Assembly (NCBI RefSeq): GCF_000373965.1
Contig: NZ_KB892838.1
Coordinates: 122,159 to 186,158, forward strand
Direction: 5' to 3'
DNA from: Uliginosibacterium gangwonense DSM 18521
GTDB lineage: Bacteria > Pseudomonadota > Gammaproteobacteria > Burkholderiales > Rhodocyclaceae
DNA length: 64,000 nucleotides
In this document: positions 1 to 10,941 of the stretch, piece after piece
Position numbering within the stretch: position 1 is the stretch's first letter
How the letters are laid out: the number at the start of each line of letters is the position of its first letter
The notes under the pieces: generated by a model
The model's database searches: none
Told to the model about the DNA's origin: nothing
Seen by the model: only the letters and a program-made list of their open reading frames with translations
Translations under genes and position numbers: made by a program

Positions 1-381
1 TTCTTCGGGAAATCAATCGACGAAGTTATTCACTATTTCAAAGGTAGCCGTGCAATCCAAAGGAGCGACGAACTACTCTACGCCCCACGGCCTGTTTTTC
101 AGTACTACATACATGCCTTTGTCAAGTATCTAATGTCTGAGCAAGCGGCAGGAGAAGCGGATGCTGCGAGTCCGTTCCTGCATCTGCTGGATGCGAGGGA
201 AAAGAAAGACCCGGGTAGCGTGAGTGCCATATTCGAGTCACTGGCTGACTGCGTGGATTACATCGCCAAGAACCAGCTATTTTTTGACGCCGACGAGAAT
301 ATCTACGGAAATTTCGAAGAACAAGCCCGCCGCATCAGTGAGCGCTGCGGCGTCCGACCTGTCCATGGCGAGGCTCCATAG
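1..381 (+). CDS. Hypothetical protein, C-terminal part (runs off the window start)
   Basis: The reading frame is open from the first base of the window and ends at TAG 379-381, so the 126 visible residues are the C-terminal end of a longer protein. The internal ATG at 133 is not a convincing start: the 44 codons before it read as normal protein and no Shine-Dalgarno sequence precedes it. The segment is acidic and probably helical, with no membrane segment. I recognise no family. It ends about 180 bases before the convergent gene at 566-856. Confidence 0.6.
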   Translation, partial: FFGKSIDEVIHYFKGSRAIQRSDELLYAPRPVFQYYIHAFVKYLMSEQAAGEADAASPFLHLLDAREKKDPGSVSAIFESLADCVDYIAKNQLFFDADENIYGNFEEQARRISERCGVRPVHGEAP

Positions 382-565
382 CGCCCGGTTCGCCAGCGAA
401 TCAGGCACCTACCACGCAAGGTAACCCGGAATAGACAACTTGGAGGGTAAGTCGGATAAACCATAAGCTCCATCCGACGCATGTTAGTGGTTTGCATATT
501 GATCAGATGTCGGATGGTGCTGTGCTGTTCCGACACAATTAAAAAACAAATTCCGGGTTACGGCC

Positions 566-856
566 TTAACGCAACTGGTCTACCTCAAGGTTGTAGATGG
601 CCAGTATCGCCTTGACGCCCCTGTCCTTCTCACCCGCATCGAAGGCGGCAAATGCCTCCTGCAGTTTCTCATCAATGAAGGGCACTTTGTCGTGGTCTCG
701 CTTGAGACTCTCCCGTATCTCGGCCCATAGCTCCTTAAGATCCGCCATGTGGGTTTCGTAGGTCCAGTAACTCCACACCGGATAATCGTTAGGCGGGTAG
801 TCGGTTGCAGTTGCTAATGATCCTTCAGAGTCTGCCAATTTTTCTCGTAGTGACAT
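566..856 (-). CDS. Small hypothetical protein, 96 aa
   Basis: A 96-residue acidic soluble protein that starts with ATG behind a good AGAGG ribosome binding site about 5 bases upstream (rc of 862-866). The N-terminal third is rich in Pro, Tyr and Trp and the rest is predicted to be helical with many Glu and Lys residues. It has no signal peptide or membrane segment. I do not recognise a family. The good ribosome binding site and even composition argue that it is real. It is convergent with the partial gene at the window start. Confidence 0.5.
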   Translation of the reverse strand: MSLREKLADSEGSLATATDYPPNDYPVWSYWTYETHMADLKELWAEIRESLKRDHDKVPFIDEKLQEAFAAFDAGEKDRGVKAILAIYNLEVDQLR

Positions 857-943
857 TACATCCTCTTGCTTGGAATTACGACCCTGTTGAACAACCAGTT
901 AGGCTGATGAACGCGGGCAAAGTATGCATGTGTATCTTGGTTA

Positions 944-1200
944 TTAGAGGTTAAGCTGGCTTAGGGCTCTGAATAGCCAGGCACCTATGACGAAATACAT
1001 GATTCCAAGACCGATTTTCCAACGCTCTGCATCTGATAGGCGTGTTCTATCGAGTAGAGCGTCGTCGGGCTGTTTAGGGTCTACATATGCATGAATTTGC
1101 GCCCCAAGCGGAAATGCCTTTAAAGAAATACGTCCCGCCGGGCACCAAAAACCGCCTATAGTTCGGCATCGTCCGCCACCTGGTTGAGTGATGAAGGAGT
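944..1200 (-). pseudogene. C-terminal relic of a DUF3592-like membrane protein
   Basis: Reading the minus strand from about 1200 to the TAA at 946-944 gives an open frame without a start codon. Its peptide contains PLGAQIHAYVDPKQPDDALL and then a hydrophobic helix (GLGIMYFVIGAWLF) before the stop. The pattern of a Y-V-(D/N)-P-x-x-P stretch followed by a last transmembrane helix is typical of the C-terminal end of DUF3592 proteins. The upstream end merges into the palindromic repeat at 1201-1314, so the 5' part of the gene is gone. The family assignment is from the visible pattern only. Confidence 0.45.
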
Positions 1201-1314
1201 CATTGTAGGGCGGATTCGGAGCGCAGCGACAATCCGCCGCAACGCGGCAAATTAGCGCATTCGGATATCGGGCGGCACAATGGCGGATTGCTTCGCGAAT
1301 CCGCCCCTACAAAT
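1201..1314. repeat. Palindromic REP/MITE-like dispersed repeat
   Basis: The two ends are imperfect inverted repeats. The left end reads CATTGTAGGGCGGATTCG and the reverse complement of the right end reads CATTTGTAGGGGCGGATTCG. The inside also holds paired AATCCGCC/GGCGGATT motifs, so the whole 114 bases can fold on itself. Elements with TAGGGGCGGATTCG ends are common non-coding dispersed repeats in proteobacterial genomes. No second copy is present in this window. It sits at the broken 5' end of the DUF3592-like relic. Confidence 0.6.
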
Positions 1315-1337
1315 GACCACGCAGGATACGCAGACAC

Positions 1338-1372
1338 AAAAAAGCCCTCAGAGAATCCTCTCTGAGGGCTTT
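1338..1372 (-). terminator. Rho-independent terminator of icd
   Basis: A perfect 14-bp stem (1341-1354 with 1359-1372) and a 4-base loop lie 29 bases after the icd stop. On the minus strand the stem is followed by a run of six T. Confidence 0.9.
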
Positions 1373-1400
1373 GTCTTTCAGGCGTAAATCCTGCACAAGC

Positions 1401-2645
<1,245 letters not shown>

Positions 2646-2682
2646 TGGGTGTTTTCCTCTCGGTACAGGGTCTTCGTGTCAT

Positions 2683-2741
2683 GGTGTATACACCCCGCCC
2701 AGCCAGTTGGCTGCGCCCAACCGGGCAAACCGCGTATACAC
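2683..2741. promoter_or_regulatory. Paired GTATACAC motifs in the icd/aceK divergent region
   Basis: The region between the divergent icd and aceK genes holds a perfect 12-bp palindrome, GGTGTATACACC (2683-2694), and a second GTATACAC at 2734-2741. Their GTATAC cores are 48 bp apart. Such spaced copies could be operators for a shared regulator. I do not know which one; this is inference from the pattern and position. Confidence 0.35.
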
Positions 2742-2854
2742 AAAAAACATGAGCTGATAATTATGGCTTAATTTTCGCAATAATTGGCTGTTATCGATAC
2801 AACAAGCCCGAAAACATTCGTTTTCAGGCGCGAAGAGGTGGGAGGCCGTGCCTG

Positions 2855-4639
2855 ATGAGTCCCAAAATGAACACCTCAGCACCCCCCGCAGAGCGGGAAG
2901 CACACCTGATCGCCCAGATGCTCATCGATGGCTTCAACAACCACTATCGGATTTTCCGTGACACCACCCGGATGACCAAGGCCCGGTTTGAGCAGTGCGA
3001 CTGGGCGGGATCGCTGGCAGCGGTCAGCAGCCGCGTGCGCTACTACGATGAGCGGGTCAATGAAACCGTCCAACGCCTCAACCAGGAACTGAATGCCCAG
3101 CATCTGTCAGATGCCACCTGGCAGCAGGTCAAGCTCCAATTTATCGCCCAACTCCTCAACCATAAGCAGCCCGAACTGGCAGAAACCTTTTTCAACTCGG
3201 TTTGCTGCCGGATTCTGCATCGCACCTATTTCCATAACGACTACATCTTCGCCCGCCCAATCATCTCGACGGAGTTCATCACCGCCTATCCCCCGTGCTA
3301 CCTGAGCTATTACCCGCAACAGCAAGGTCTGCGCTACATGCTGCGCGAAATCATCCTGCACTTTGGCTGGGAGGTGCCTTTTGAGGACCTGGGACGCGAC
3401 ATTAGCAATGTGTTGTACACAGCCAAGCTGCACTTTGGGGGCTGGCCCGAGCCCGAGGTGAATCTGCAGGTGCAGGTACTCTTCTCGCCGTTCTACCGTA
3501 ACAAGGCCGCGTACATCATTGGCAAGGCCATCAATGGCTATCAGGAATATCCTTTTTCAATCGTGATCCGCCATGGGCAACGCGGGCTCTATGTGGACAC
3601 CGTTTTGCTGGATGCATGGCGGATCTCCCTGCTGTTCTCGCTCTCCCACGCCTACTTCATGGTCGATATGGAAACCCCCTCGGGTTACATCCATTTCCTA
3701 CGCTCAATCATGCCCAACAAGCCACGCAGCGAGCTTTACACCATGCTCGGCCTGGGTAAACAGGGCAAGACGATGTTCTACCGGGATCTGATCAGCCATC
3801 TCACCCATTCGCAAGACCAATTCATTGTGGCACCGGGTATCCGGGGGATGGTGATGGAGGTTTTCACGCTCCCCTCTTTCCCTTATGTCTTCAAGATCAT
3901 CAAGGACCAGGGGGCGATCCGCAAGGAAATGCGGCCTGAAACGGTGAAGTACAAATACCTGATGGTCAAGCAGATCGACCGTGTGGGGAGAATGGCGGAT
4001 ACGCTGGAATTCTCCAAGGTTGCCCTGCCCCGCCACCGCTTTCACCCGGATGTTCTGGCTGCACTCCAGGCTCATTGCGCCAGCAGCGTGAGCACTGAAG
4101 GCAATGTGGTGGTAATCAATCACCTCTACATCGAACGACGCCTGACCCCGCTTAACATCTATCTGCAAGAAGCTGACGATGAGCAGTTGAACCATGTGAT
4201 CGAAGAGTATGGCAACGCCATCCGTGACATGGCCAATGCCAACATCTTCCCAGGCGACATGCTCTGGAAAAATTTCGGCATGACCCGCTATGGCAGGCTG
4301 GTGTTCTACGATTATGATGAAATCGAGTACATGACCGATTGCCACTTCCGCCATATCCCCCCGGCCCCTTACCCGGAAGCGGAATTGAGTAGCGAGCCTT
4401 GGTACAGGATTGGTCCAAAAGACGTGTTCCCCGAGGAGTTTGCAACCTTTCTACTCGGCCAATCGCGCATACGCGATGTATTCATGAAGCAGCACGCCGA
4501 TCTGTTGCATCCGGAATTCTGGCAAGACATCCAACAACGCATCCATCAAGGAATCATCGAAGATTTCTTTCCCTATCCCCAATCCTTACGCTTCGTTGGG
4601 CCAGATGGACGGAGCGTTCGACTCACACCGCACCAGTGA
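2855..4639 (+). CDS. aceK: Isocitrate dehydrogenase kinase/phosphatase
   Basis: AceK reversibly phosphorylates isocitrate dehydrogenase and so directs carbon between the TCA cycle and the glyoxylate shunt. The 594 residues match the family (E. coli 578). Visible landmarks are the ATP-binding APGIRGMVMEVFTLPSF stretch followed by VFKIIKD in the middle of the protein, and the catalytic GDMLWKNFGMTRYGR and FYDYDEIEYMT stretches in the C-terminal third. The start at 2855 has GGAGG at 2841-2845, spacing 9. The ATG at 2867 is an alternative start. It is divergent from its substrate gene icd. No aceA or aceB is next to it, unlike the E. coli aceBAK order. A terminator follows at 4768. Confidence 0.96.
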   Translation: MSPKMNTSAPPAEREAHLIAQMLIDGFNNHYRIFRDTTRMTKARFEQCDWAGSLAAVSSRVRYYDERVNETVQRLNQELNAQHLSDATWQQVKLQFIAQLLNHKQPELAETFFNSVCCRILHRTYFHNDYIFARPIISTEFITAYPPCYLSYYPQQQGLRYMLREIILHFGWEVPFEDLGRDISNVLYTAKLHFGGWPEPEVNLQVQVLFSPFYRNKAAYIIGKAINGYQEYPFSIVIRHGQRGLYVDTVLLDAWRISLLFSLSHAYFMVDMETPSGYIHFLRSIMPNKPRSELYTMLGLGKQGKTMFYRDLISHLTHSQDQFIVAPGIRGMVMEVFTLPSFPYVFKIIKDQGAIRKEMRPETVKYKYLMVKQIDRVGRMADTLEFSKVALPRHRFHPDVLAALQAHCASSVSTEGNVVVINHLYIERRLTPLNIYLQEADDEQLNHVIEEYGNAIRDMANANIFPGDMLWKNFGMTRYGRLVFYDYDEIEYMTDCHFRHIPPAPYPEAELSSEPWYRIGPKDVFPEEFATFLLGQSRIRDVFMKQHADLLHPEFWQDIQQRIHQGIIEDFFPYPQSLRFVGPDGRSVRLTPHQ

Positions 4640-4767
4640 GAGCCTGGGCCTGTTGGCATTACGCAGATCATGAAAAAAGGGGACGACTCCTCCCCATCTA
4701 CCGTGTGGAAATGCCACTACTTTGATGTGATTGGGTCATAGCAAGGATTTCGGTTTAGTAAGCCTAC

Positions 4768-4804
4768 GAATCGGCCGCAGAGAAATCTGCGGCCGATTCA
4801 TTTT
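4768..4804 (+). terminator. Rho-independent terminator of aceK
   Basis: A perfect 14-bp stem (4768-4781 with 4786-4799) with a GAAA tetraloop is followed by ATTTT. It lies about 130 bases after the aceK stop. Confidence 0.85.
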
Positions 4805-4865
4805 GTCGTTTCTGAGAGCAACACCACACTTCACGCCCCCCCCCTTTTCAGGGACCGTGACTTTG

Positions 4866-5050
4866 AAACCTGTCAGTACCCAATGCGCGAAACTCGGCCA
4901 AAACGGCCATTCACCCACTCGGCGCCCACAGGCTGCAATAGGTTGCTTAGCTGCCGCTTGGCTAAGATTTGGGTTGAGCGACCGCTTCCTGATCGGGCGA
5001 ACTCACACTCCCGACCCTTTGCGAACGGTCAGGCTTTTGGAAAGCGGACG
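4866..5050. repeat. Non-coding dispersed repeat, copy A
   Basis: This stretch has no credible gene. It shares ordered blocks with 37455-37665, such as AACTCGGCCA, GCCATTC, CTGCAAT and CTCCCGACCC. Spacing is similar but the sequence between the blocks has diverged. Similar C/G-rich non-coding stretches occur near integron cassettes and between genes in aquatic proteobacteria; that link is from memory and not verified. It lies directly upstream of the attC-like site. Confidence 0.5.
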
Positions 5051-5061
5051 TTTTAACGTAG

Positions 5062-5137
5062 AGCTAACCGGCGCTGCGCGGCTTTATTGCGCAGCGTCCA
5101 GCGACTGAAAGGAGCGAGGTTGAGCGCCATGTTAGGC
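5062..5137 (+). other. Integron attC-like recombination site
   Basis: The 3' end is a perfect core site GTTAGGC (5131-5137). The 5' partner is AGCTAAC (5062-5068), which matches the reverse complement of the core at five of seven bases. Inside, GGCGCT (5070-5075) pairs with AGCGCC (5123-5128), and GCTGCGC pairs with GCGCAGC as an inner hairpin. The 76-bp length is within the attC range. No integrase gene of the IntI type is in the window, so this would be an isolated cassette remnant. The call rests on structure only. Confidence 0.45.
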
Positions 5138-5163
5138 ATGACGTGCCTCGGTTGCTACTATGA

Positions 5164-5433
5164 CATGATGTCGCCAGCCCCTTGGTCGCGCCGCTGGTCA
5201 TGCTCGGCTGGGGCGCCAGTCTCGGTGCCTTTGTTGGTGCAGCGGCCGGGGTCAATTCGAGCGTAGAACAGAAAAGCGGTTGGCTGGCCGACCTGATTCA
5301 TGATGCCATCGCCAATGGTCAGGTCGTCTTGGTTGTGCAGACGCAGAGTTCGGAACAGACAACCATCGCACGCGAAATCGTCGGGGATGCGGTGGGAGAG
5401 GTGCAAGATGTCGTCAGCCAAGTTCCCGTATGA
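5164..5433 (+). pseudogene. C-terminal relic of a glycine-rich membrane protein
   Basis: The frame is open from 5164 (after a TGA at 5161) to the TGA at 5431-5433. It reads as the end of a protein with one Gly/Ala-rich transmembrane hairpin (LGWGASLGAFVGAAAG), then a short domain with DAIANGQVVLVV and an AREIVGDAVG helix. This is the layout of small stress-associated membrane proteins in betaproteobacteria. A TTG at 5182 could start it, but there is no ribosome binding site and the N-terminal portion is missing. The break lies about 27 bases after the attC-like core site. It is probably a remnant. Confidence 0.5.
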
Positions 5434-5513
5434 CGAAGGCCTAGCCTCAGTGCCAAGATCAGGGCTGTTGGTTTTGTCGCAAGCGCGACCCAAATTGACG
5501 AATAGGTGAATCG

Positions 5514-6827
5514 ATGCGACTAACCTCCACTCCGCCTTTGCTTGGGCTCTTGATCCTGACCGCTTGCGGTGAGATGGCCAAGCTGCCCATTTCCGCTGGC
5601 ACCGGCTCCCAGCCGACATTGCCCCCACCACAACGGACATTGATTCCAACCGTCAATATCGCCCCCGCCAAGGGCTGGGCGCCGGGTACGACACCGATCG
5701 CAGCGCCAGGTACTCGTGTCGCCCTATTTGCCGATCACTTGGACCATCCACGTTGGCTGTACGTACTGCCCAATGGCGATGTGCTGGTCGCTGAGACTAA
5801 CGCTCCCCCAAAGCCTGATGACGGTCCGGGAGTCAAGGGCTGGTTGATGGCGCTGTTCATGAAGCAGGTAGGCGCCAGCGTTCCGAGCGCAAACCGCATC
5901 ACGCTGCTGCGTGACAGCAATGGCGACGGGAAGGTCGACCAGCGTACGGTACTGCTGGATGGGCTGAACTCACCATTCGGAATGACGCTGATCGGCGACT
6001 ATCTTTATGTTGCCAATTCGGATGCAGTAATGCGTTTCTCCTATGCGCCAGGCGAGACGCGTATCAACACTCCTGGTACCAAGATTCTTGATCTTCCGGC
6101 CGGCACGATCAATCACCACTGGACCAAGAATATGATTGCCAGCCAGGATGGCAGCAAGCTTTACGTCACAGTTGGCTCAAACAGTAACGTCGGTGAACGC
6201 GGCATGGCAGTTGAAGCTGAGCGTGCTGCCATCTGGGTCGTCGATCTCAATAGTGGCAAGCACCAGATTTTTGCCTCCGGGCTACGCAACCCGAATGGTT
6301 TGGCTTGGGAGCCCAATACAGGGGCATTGTGGACTGTCGTCAACGAACGTGACGAACTCGGTAGTGATCTTGTGCCAGATTACATGACATCAGTACGTGA
6401 GGGCGGATTTTACGGCTGGCCATATAGCTACTATGGACAGCACGTCGATGAGCGGGTGACACCGCCACGGCCCGAATTGGTCGCTCGCGCAATTTCTCCG
6501 GATTTCGCCCTGGGGCCACACACCGCATCTCTTGGACTAGCCTCTTCGGCTGGCTCGGCTCTACCGCCACCCTTCGTTAAGGGCATGTTCATCGGGCAGC
6601 ATGGTTCGTGGAACCGCAAGCCACATAGCGGTTACAAAGTGATCTTTGTGCCATTCAATCATGGACAGCCAGCAGGTAACGCCACGGTGGATGTGCTGAC
6701 CGGCTTTCTCAGCGAGAATGGCGAGGCTTTCGGTCGTCCAGTTGGCGTAGCAATCGACAAGCAAGGGGCGTTACTCGTAGCTGACGACGTGGGCAACGTG
6801 ATCTGGCGGGTAAGTGCCTCAAAATGA
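5514..6827 (+). CDS. PQQ-dependent sugar dehydrogenase / sorbosone dehydrogenase-like lipoprotein
   Basis: A 437-residue exported protein. Residues 1-18 form a lipoprotein signal ending in the lipobox LTAC, so it is probably anchored to a membrane facing the periplasm. The rest is a six-bladed beta-propeller of the glucose/sorbosone dehydrogenase superfamily. Visible repeats are [18 protein letters not shown] near residue 80, the calcium-like [29 protein letters not shown] and a late [16 protein letters not shown] stretch. By family it would oxidise an aldose or sorbosone with PQQ, but the substrate cannot be read from the sequence. No PQQ synthesis genes are in the window. It stands alone downstream of the truncated 5164-5433 gene. 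Confidence 0.85.
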   Translation: MRLTSTPPLLGLLILTACGEMAKLPISAGTGSQPTLPPPQRTLIPTVNIAPAKGWAPGTTPIAAPGTRVALFADHLDHPRWLYVLPNGDVLVAETNAPPKPDDGPGVKGWLMALFMKQVGASVPSANRITLLRDSNGDGKVDQRTVLLDGLNSPFGMTLIGDYLYVANSDAVMRFSYAPGETRINTPGTKILDLPAGTINHHWTKNMIASQDGSKLYVTVGSNSNVGERGMAVEAERAAIWVVDLNSGKHQIFASGLRNPNGLAWEPNTGALWTVVNERDELGSDLVPDYMTSVREGGFYGWPYSYYGQHVDERVTPPRPELVARAISPDFALGPHTASLGLASSAGSALPPPFVKGMFIGQHGSWNRKPHSGYKVIFVPFNHGQPAGNATVDVLTGFLSENGEAFGRPVGVAIDKQGALLVADDVGNVIWRVSASK

Positions 6828-6833
6828 CTTATC

Positions 6834-6869
6834 CTGATTGCTGCATGGCGTCAGGAATGCAGCAATCAG
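6834..6869. terminator. Hairpin between convergent genes
   Basis: A perfect 13-bp stem (6834-6846 with 6857-6869) with a 10-base loop starts 7 bases after the stop of the sorbosone dehydrogenase-like gene. There is no T-run, so it is a weak or factor-dependent terminator at best. The 190 bases from there to 7060 hold nothing else I can identify. Confidence 0.45.
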
Positions 6870-7060
6870 TAGTGACCACATCGCGGATTGAATTACATGA
6901 CACCCGCACAATTGGTGGCACCATATCATTCAAAACTCCTCAAACCAAACATACACGACGAACAGCCGTATACCAAGGACCTCTACCAATACAAGCTTGG
7001 CACTCAGAACGGGGCACACGGCAGGAATACCGCCTGCTCTCTCCAACAATAAAATAACAC

Positions 7061-8188
7061 TCAAGACATCTGAGCAATCGTTTTTCGGAAACGCAATAGC
7101 GCGGCCGTGAAAAGCACGATGCCAATAAACACGATTCCCGCAAACTGAGGCCAGACCACATCAATGCCCGCTCCGCGATAAAGGATTGCTTGCGCAGCAG
7201 CCACGAAATGGGTGGTGGGTGCCGCCAACATTACATTTTGTACAAACAGTGGCATGCTCTCTCTCGGTGTAGATCCTCCAGAAAGCAGTTGCAAAGGAAT
7301 CAGGACAAGCACCAATAGCATCCCAAACTGTGGCATGGAGCGTGCCAATGTAGCCAGGAAGATTCCAATCGAAGTGGTAGCAAATAAATGCAATGCCACC
7401 GCAACCATGAATAGGGCAATCGAGCCCTGTATCGGCACCTGCAACACCCCCTGCACAACGAAAATCAATGCGATTAAAGCGGCCAACAGAACGATAAGCC
7501 CCATCGACCAGACCTTTGCCAGCATGATCTCCGCCGGCGTCACAGGCATGACGAGTAAATGCTCAATTGTGCCATGTTCGCGTTCGCGGATCAGCGCTGC
7601 GCCCGTTAGAATGATGGCTAGCATGGTCACGTTATTGATGATTTCCATCAAGGAACCAAACCACGCTTGTTCCAGGTTAGGATTGAATCGCATGCGCAGC
7701 ACCAAATCTGCAGGCAAACGTGGAGTGCTTTGGTAGCGTCGGCTAAAATCATTCACTTCGTTTGAAATAATCTGCTGAATATAGCCGTTACCTGTAAAGG
7801 CCTGCGTCATACGCGTTGCATCAATGTTGAGCTGTATTGTTGGTACGCGCTGGGCAAGCACATCACGTTGAAAATTCGGCGGGATATCCAGAACAAAGGT
7901 GTAGACGCCGCTATCCATGCCCACATCGCCCTCTGCAAGCGAGATCATTGTCGGAGTTTTGAAGTGAGGCGGATAGAAGCTGGAAATGATACGTGCCGAC
8001 AAAGGAGAGCCATCCTCATCGACGATAGCAATAGGAGCGTTATGCAGGCTCTCGGGCATGGCTGTGGCGGCAACGTAAATGGACACCGTAAAGGTGTACG
8101 CGATCAGCACCATCATGACCGGATCGCGGGCTAAGCTCCACAGTTCCTTTATGCCCAATCGGTATATATTCAAAAAAGAAGTATTCAT
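7061..8188 (-). CDS. yhhJ: ABC-2 type inner membrane permease, YhhJ-like
   Basis: This 375-residue permease (E. coli YhhJ has 374) is the second membrane subunit of the exporter encoded upstream. One helix lies near residues 25-45, followed by a large periplasmic domain, then five or six helices in the C-terminal half including the GTIEHLLVMPVTPAEIMLAK motif of ABC-2 permeases. The start ATG at 8188 overlaps the TGA of the RbbA-like gene (ATGA). The frame is open further upstream, but those codons lie inside the rbbA-like gene. The HlyD-RbbA-YhhJ order matches E. coli yhiI-rbbA-yhhJ. The substrate is unknown. Confidence 0.92.
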   Translation of the reverse strand: MNTSFLNIYRLGIKELWSLARDPVMMVLIAYTFTVSIYVAATAMPESLHNAPIAIVDEDGSPLSARIISSFYPPHFKTPTMISLAEGDVGMDSGVYTFVLDIPPNFQRDVLAQRVPTIQLNIDATRMTQAFTGNGYIQQIISNEVNDFSRRYQSTPRLPADLVLRMRFNPNLEQAWFGSLMEIINNVTMLAIILTGAALIREREHGTIEHLLVMPVTPAEIMLAKVWSMGLIVLLAALIALIFVVQGVLQVPIQGSIALFMVAVALHLFATTSIGIFLATLARSMPQFGMLLVLVLIPLQLLSGGSTPRESMPLFVQNVMLAAPTTHFVAAAQAILYRGAGIDVVWPQFAGIVFIGIVLFTAALLRFRKTIAQMS

Positions 8189-10941
8189 CAGTGTTCTTGC
8201 TTTTTCAACAATACAACAGCCACACCAAGGATTATCGGGGCTGCGGCAAGCAAAGGCCAGAATGAGGGGAGCAATTCCGAAAGCCCAAGTGCTTTGTTGA
8301 ACACACCACGGCTGATGTTCAGAAAATGGGTGGCCGGATAAATGCGACCAATCATGGCGCCAATACCTTCGAGCGATGACACAGGATTGAGCAAACCGGA
8401 GAACTGTACACAAGGAACCAGCGTACCGATCATGGTGACAAACATGGCTGCAATCTGACTGCGGGTAAAGGTTGAGGCGAATAGACCAAACCCCGTGGAA
8501 CTCATCACAAAGATCAGTGCCCCCAATGTCAAGGTAAGGACACTCCCTTTGATTGGCACTCCGAATACCGTGATCGCTAGCACCGCCATGAGCACATAAT
8601 TGAGCATCGCCAGAACAATATAGGGCAGCTGTTTGCCAAGTAGAAATTCCACGCGTGTGACCGGGGTGACATACAAATTGATGATTGAACCGAGTTCCTT
8701 TTCACGTACTACCGATAAAGCTGTCAGCATAGCTGGAATCATCATCAGCAACATGGGGATCACAGCCGGAACCATGGCAGGCAGGCTCATGACATCGGGG
8801 TTGTAGCGATAGCGGGTTTCTACGTTACTTGCAACGGCAGCCTTGACGCCAAGGCGATGGATTGCCGTATCAGCCAACCACATTTGATGCATGGCCTGCA
8901 CATAGCCTTGTACCGTTTCTGCACGTGTGGGCATTGCACCATCCACCCAGGCCCCTACTTGTACCACGGCGCCACGCTGCAGATCACGGCCAAAACCGGG
9001 AGGAATTTCAATGGCCAAAGACAACTCGCCAGAACGCATACGTTTATCAAGATCTGCATAGTCGGAGATGGGTGGTTTTTCGATAAAATAACGCGAGCCT
9101 GAAAAATTCAGCGTGTAGTTCTGGCTCAATACCGTCTGGTCGTGATCAAGCACGGCATAGGGCAAATTTTCCACATCCAGATTGATGCCATAGCCAATGA
9201 TGAACATCAGGATGGCGGTACCCAGCAAGGCAAGCGTTGCCCGCAATGGGTCGCGCTTCAATTCTAGTGTTTCGCGCAGCGTGTAACTGAAAGCACGGCC
9301 CAAGCTAAAGCGCTGGCGAATCCGTATAGAGGATTCGACAGAAGAACCCGCTGAGGGAGGAAGAGCAGGCACAACGGCCTTTTGCCCCCCCTCCCCTGCA
9401 GCATCTTCAAGGTATTTTATGAAGGCTTCTTCGAGCGTTGCGGTACCACACTGTTTGACTAGCACCGCTGGGGTATCGGTCACCAATACACGCCCAGCAT
9501 GCATCAGCGAGATACGATCACAGCGCTCTGCCTCGTTCATGAAATGGGTGGAAATGAAGATCGTGACCTGATCATTGCGAGCCAGATCAATCATTAACTG
9601 CCAAAACACATCACGCGCAACGGGGTCTACCCCGGAGGTCGGCTCGTCAAGGATCAACATCTCGGGCTTATGCACCATGGCGACTGCCAGTGACAAGCGT
9701 TGCCGGATACCTAAGGGGAGACTCTCTGGCAAGCTCTCTAGCACATTGCCCAGACCGAAGCGCGCTACCATTTCATCCACGCGCGCAGCAATGCCCGCTT
9801 CCGGCAAGCGGAACAAACGAGCATGTAACACCAGATTCTGGTGTACTGTAAGCTCCCCATACAGAGAGAATGACTGTGACATATACCCCACGCGACGGCG
9901 TGTGGCAATGTCGCCCGGATCGACCTGTCGGCCGAACAACCACGCTTGCCCTTCACTAGCGGGCAGCAGGCCTGTAAGCATCTTCATGGTGGTCGATTTT
10001 CCGCAACCGTTGGAACCCAGGAAACCGAATATCTCGCCGCGCCGGATGCGAAAATCAACATGATCCACTGCCACAAAATCGCCAAAACGCATGGTGAGCC
10101 CTTTGGCCTCAATGGCAATACTCGCATCGCCAGACTCTGCCAAAGGGGGTACCACCACGCGCTGATGACCACGCCGCTCCGTCTCGGGCAACAGCGCAAT
10201 GAACGCTTCTTCCAATGAGGCGGTACCGGTACGTTCATGTAATGCTGCAGGTGCTCCGGTGGCTAACACCTTTCCTGCATTCATGGCGACCAACCAGTCA
10301 AAATGATCGGCCTCCTCCATGTAAGCTGTGGCAACAATCACGCTCATACCTTTGCGTTCACTACGAATGTGATCAATCAAATCCCAAAACTGCTTGCGTG
10401 AAAGGGGATCGACACCCGTGGTGGGTTCGTCAAGGATCAGTAGATCGGGGTCATGGATCAGAGCGCAACACAAGCCAAGCTTTTGCTTCATGCCCCCGGA
10501 GAGCTTGCCCACTGGGCGAGTCAGAAATGGATACAACCCTGTTCGGGTTGTCAGTTCGTCAATACGGCGGCGGCGCTCGGCAGCATCGTGGCCGAACAAA
10601 CGCCCGAAGAACTGAAGATTCTCCTCCACAGACAGAGTCGGATAGAGGTTTTTCCCCAATCCCTGTGGCATATATGCAATGCGCGAGCATACGGCTGTGC
10701 CGTGCGTTGAGCTAGACATATCACCGGCAAGCACCATTACACTACCTTGCTGTATGACGCGTGCGCCTGCAAGTAGAGACATCAGGCTAGATTTTCCCAC
10801 TCCGTCCGGGCCAATCAGCCCCACCATGCTGCCGGCAGGAATGTTGAGAGTCACCCCGTCAAGCGCAACGGTTTTTCCGTAATGCAGACTAAGCACACTA
10901 ATTTGCGCAACGTATGAAGCGCTATCAGAGGACGTTTTCAC
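8188..10941 (-). CDS. rbbA: RbbA-like double-ABC ATPase/permease fusion
   Basis: A protein of about 917 residues with two ATPase domains followed by an ABC-2 permease. Domain 1 has Walker [10 protein letters not shown], signature [10 protein letters not shown] and Walker [13 protein letters not shown]. Domain 2 has Walker [10 protein letters not shown], a degenerate signature [10 protein letters not shown] and [12 protein letters not shown]. The C-terminal third (from about residue 550) holds six helices and an extracytoplasmic loop. The E. coli relative RbbA/YhiH has the same layout and has been linked to ribosomes. I prefer the GTG at 10941, which overlaps the HlyD stop as GTGA and gives an N-terminus that lines up with E. 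coli RbbA. An ATG at 10974 is the alternative. Confidence 0.93.
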   Translation of the reverse strand: MKTSSDSASYVAQISVLSLHYGKTVALDGVTLNIPAGSMVGLIGPDGVGKSSLMSLLAGARVIQQGSVMVLAGDMSSSTHGTAVCSRIAYMPQGLGKNLYPTLSVEENLQFFGRLFGHDAAERRRRIDELTTRTGLYPFLTRPVGKLSGGMKQKLGLCCALIHDPDLLILDEPTTGVDPLSRKQFWDLIDHIRSERKGMSVIVATAYMEEADHFDWLVAMNAGKVLATGAPAALHERTGTASLEEAFIALLPETERRGHQRVVVPPLAESGDASIAIEAKGLTMRFGDFVAVDHVDFRIRRGEIFGFLGSNGCGKSTTMKMLTGLLPASEGQAWLFGRQVDPGDIATRRRVGYMSQSFSLYGELTVHQNLVLHARLFRLPEAGIAARVDEMVARFGLGNVLESLPESLPLGIRQRLSLAVAMVHKPEMLILDEPTSGVDPVARDVFWQLMIDLARNDQVTIFISTHFMNEAERCDRISLMHAGRVLVTDTPAVLVKQCGTATLEEAFIKYLEDAAGEGGQKAVVPALPPSAGSSVESSIRIRQRFSLGRAFSYTLRETLELKRDPLRATLALLGTAILMFIIGYGINLDVENLPYAVLDHDQTVLSQNYTLNFSGSRYFIEKPPISDYADLDKRMRSGELSLAIEIPPGFGRDLQRGAVVQVGAWVDGAMPTRAETVQGYVQAMHQMWLADTAIHRLGVKAAVASNVETRYRYNPDVMSLPAMVPAVIPMLLMMIPAMLTALSVVREKELGSIINLYVTPVTRVEFLLGKQLPYIVLAMLNYVLMAVLAITVFGVPIKGSVLTLTLGALIFVMSSTGFGLFASTFTRSQIAAMFVTMIGTLVPCVQFSGLLNPVSSLEGIGAMIGRIYPATHFLNISRGVFNKALGLSELLPSFWPLLAAAPIILGVAVVLLKKQEH

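Noticed and set aside
3107..4354. Minus-strand open frames inside aceK
   Set aside because: They lie opposite the conserved aceK and have no start signals or recognised motifs.
7061..8413. ATG-like extension of the YhhJ-like gene to 8413
   Set aside because: Those 75 codons overlap the 3' end of the RbbA-like gene. The ATGA overlap at 8188 gives a protein of the expected length.
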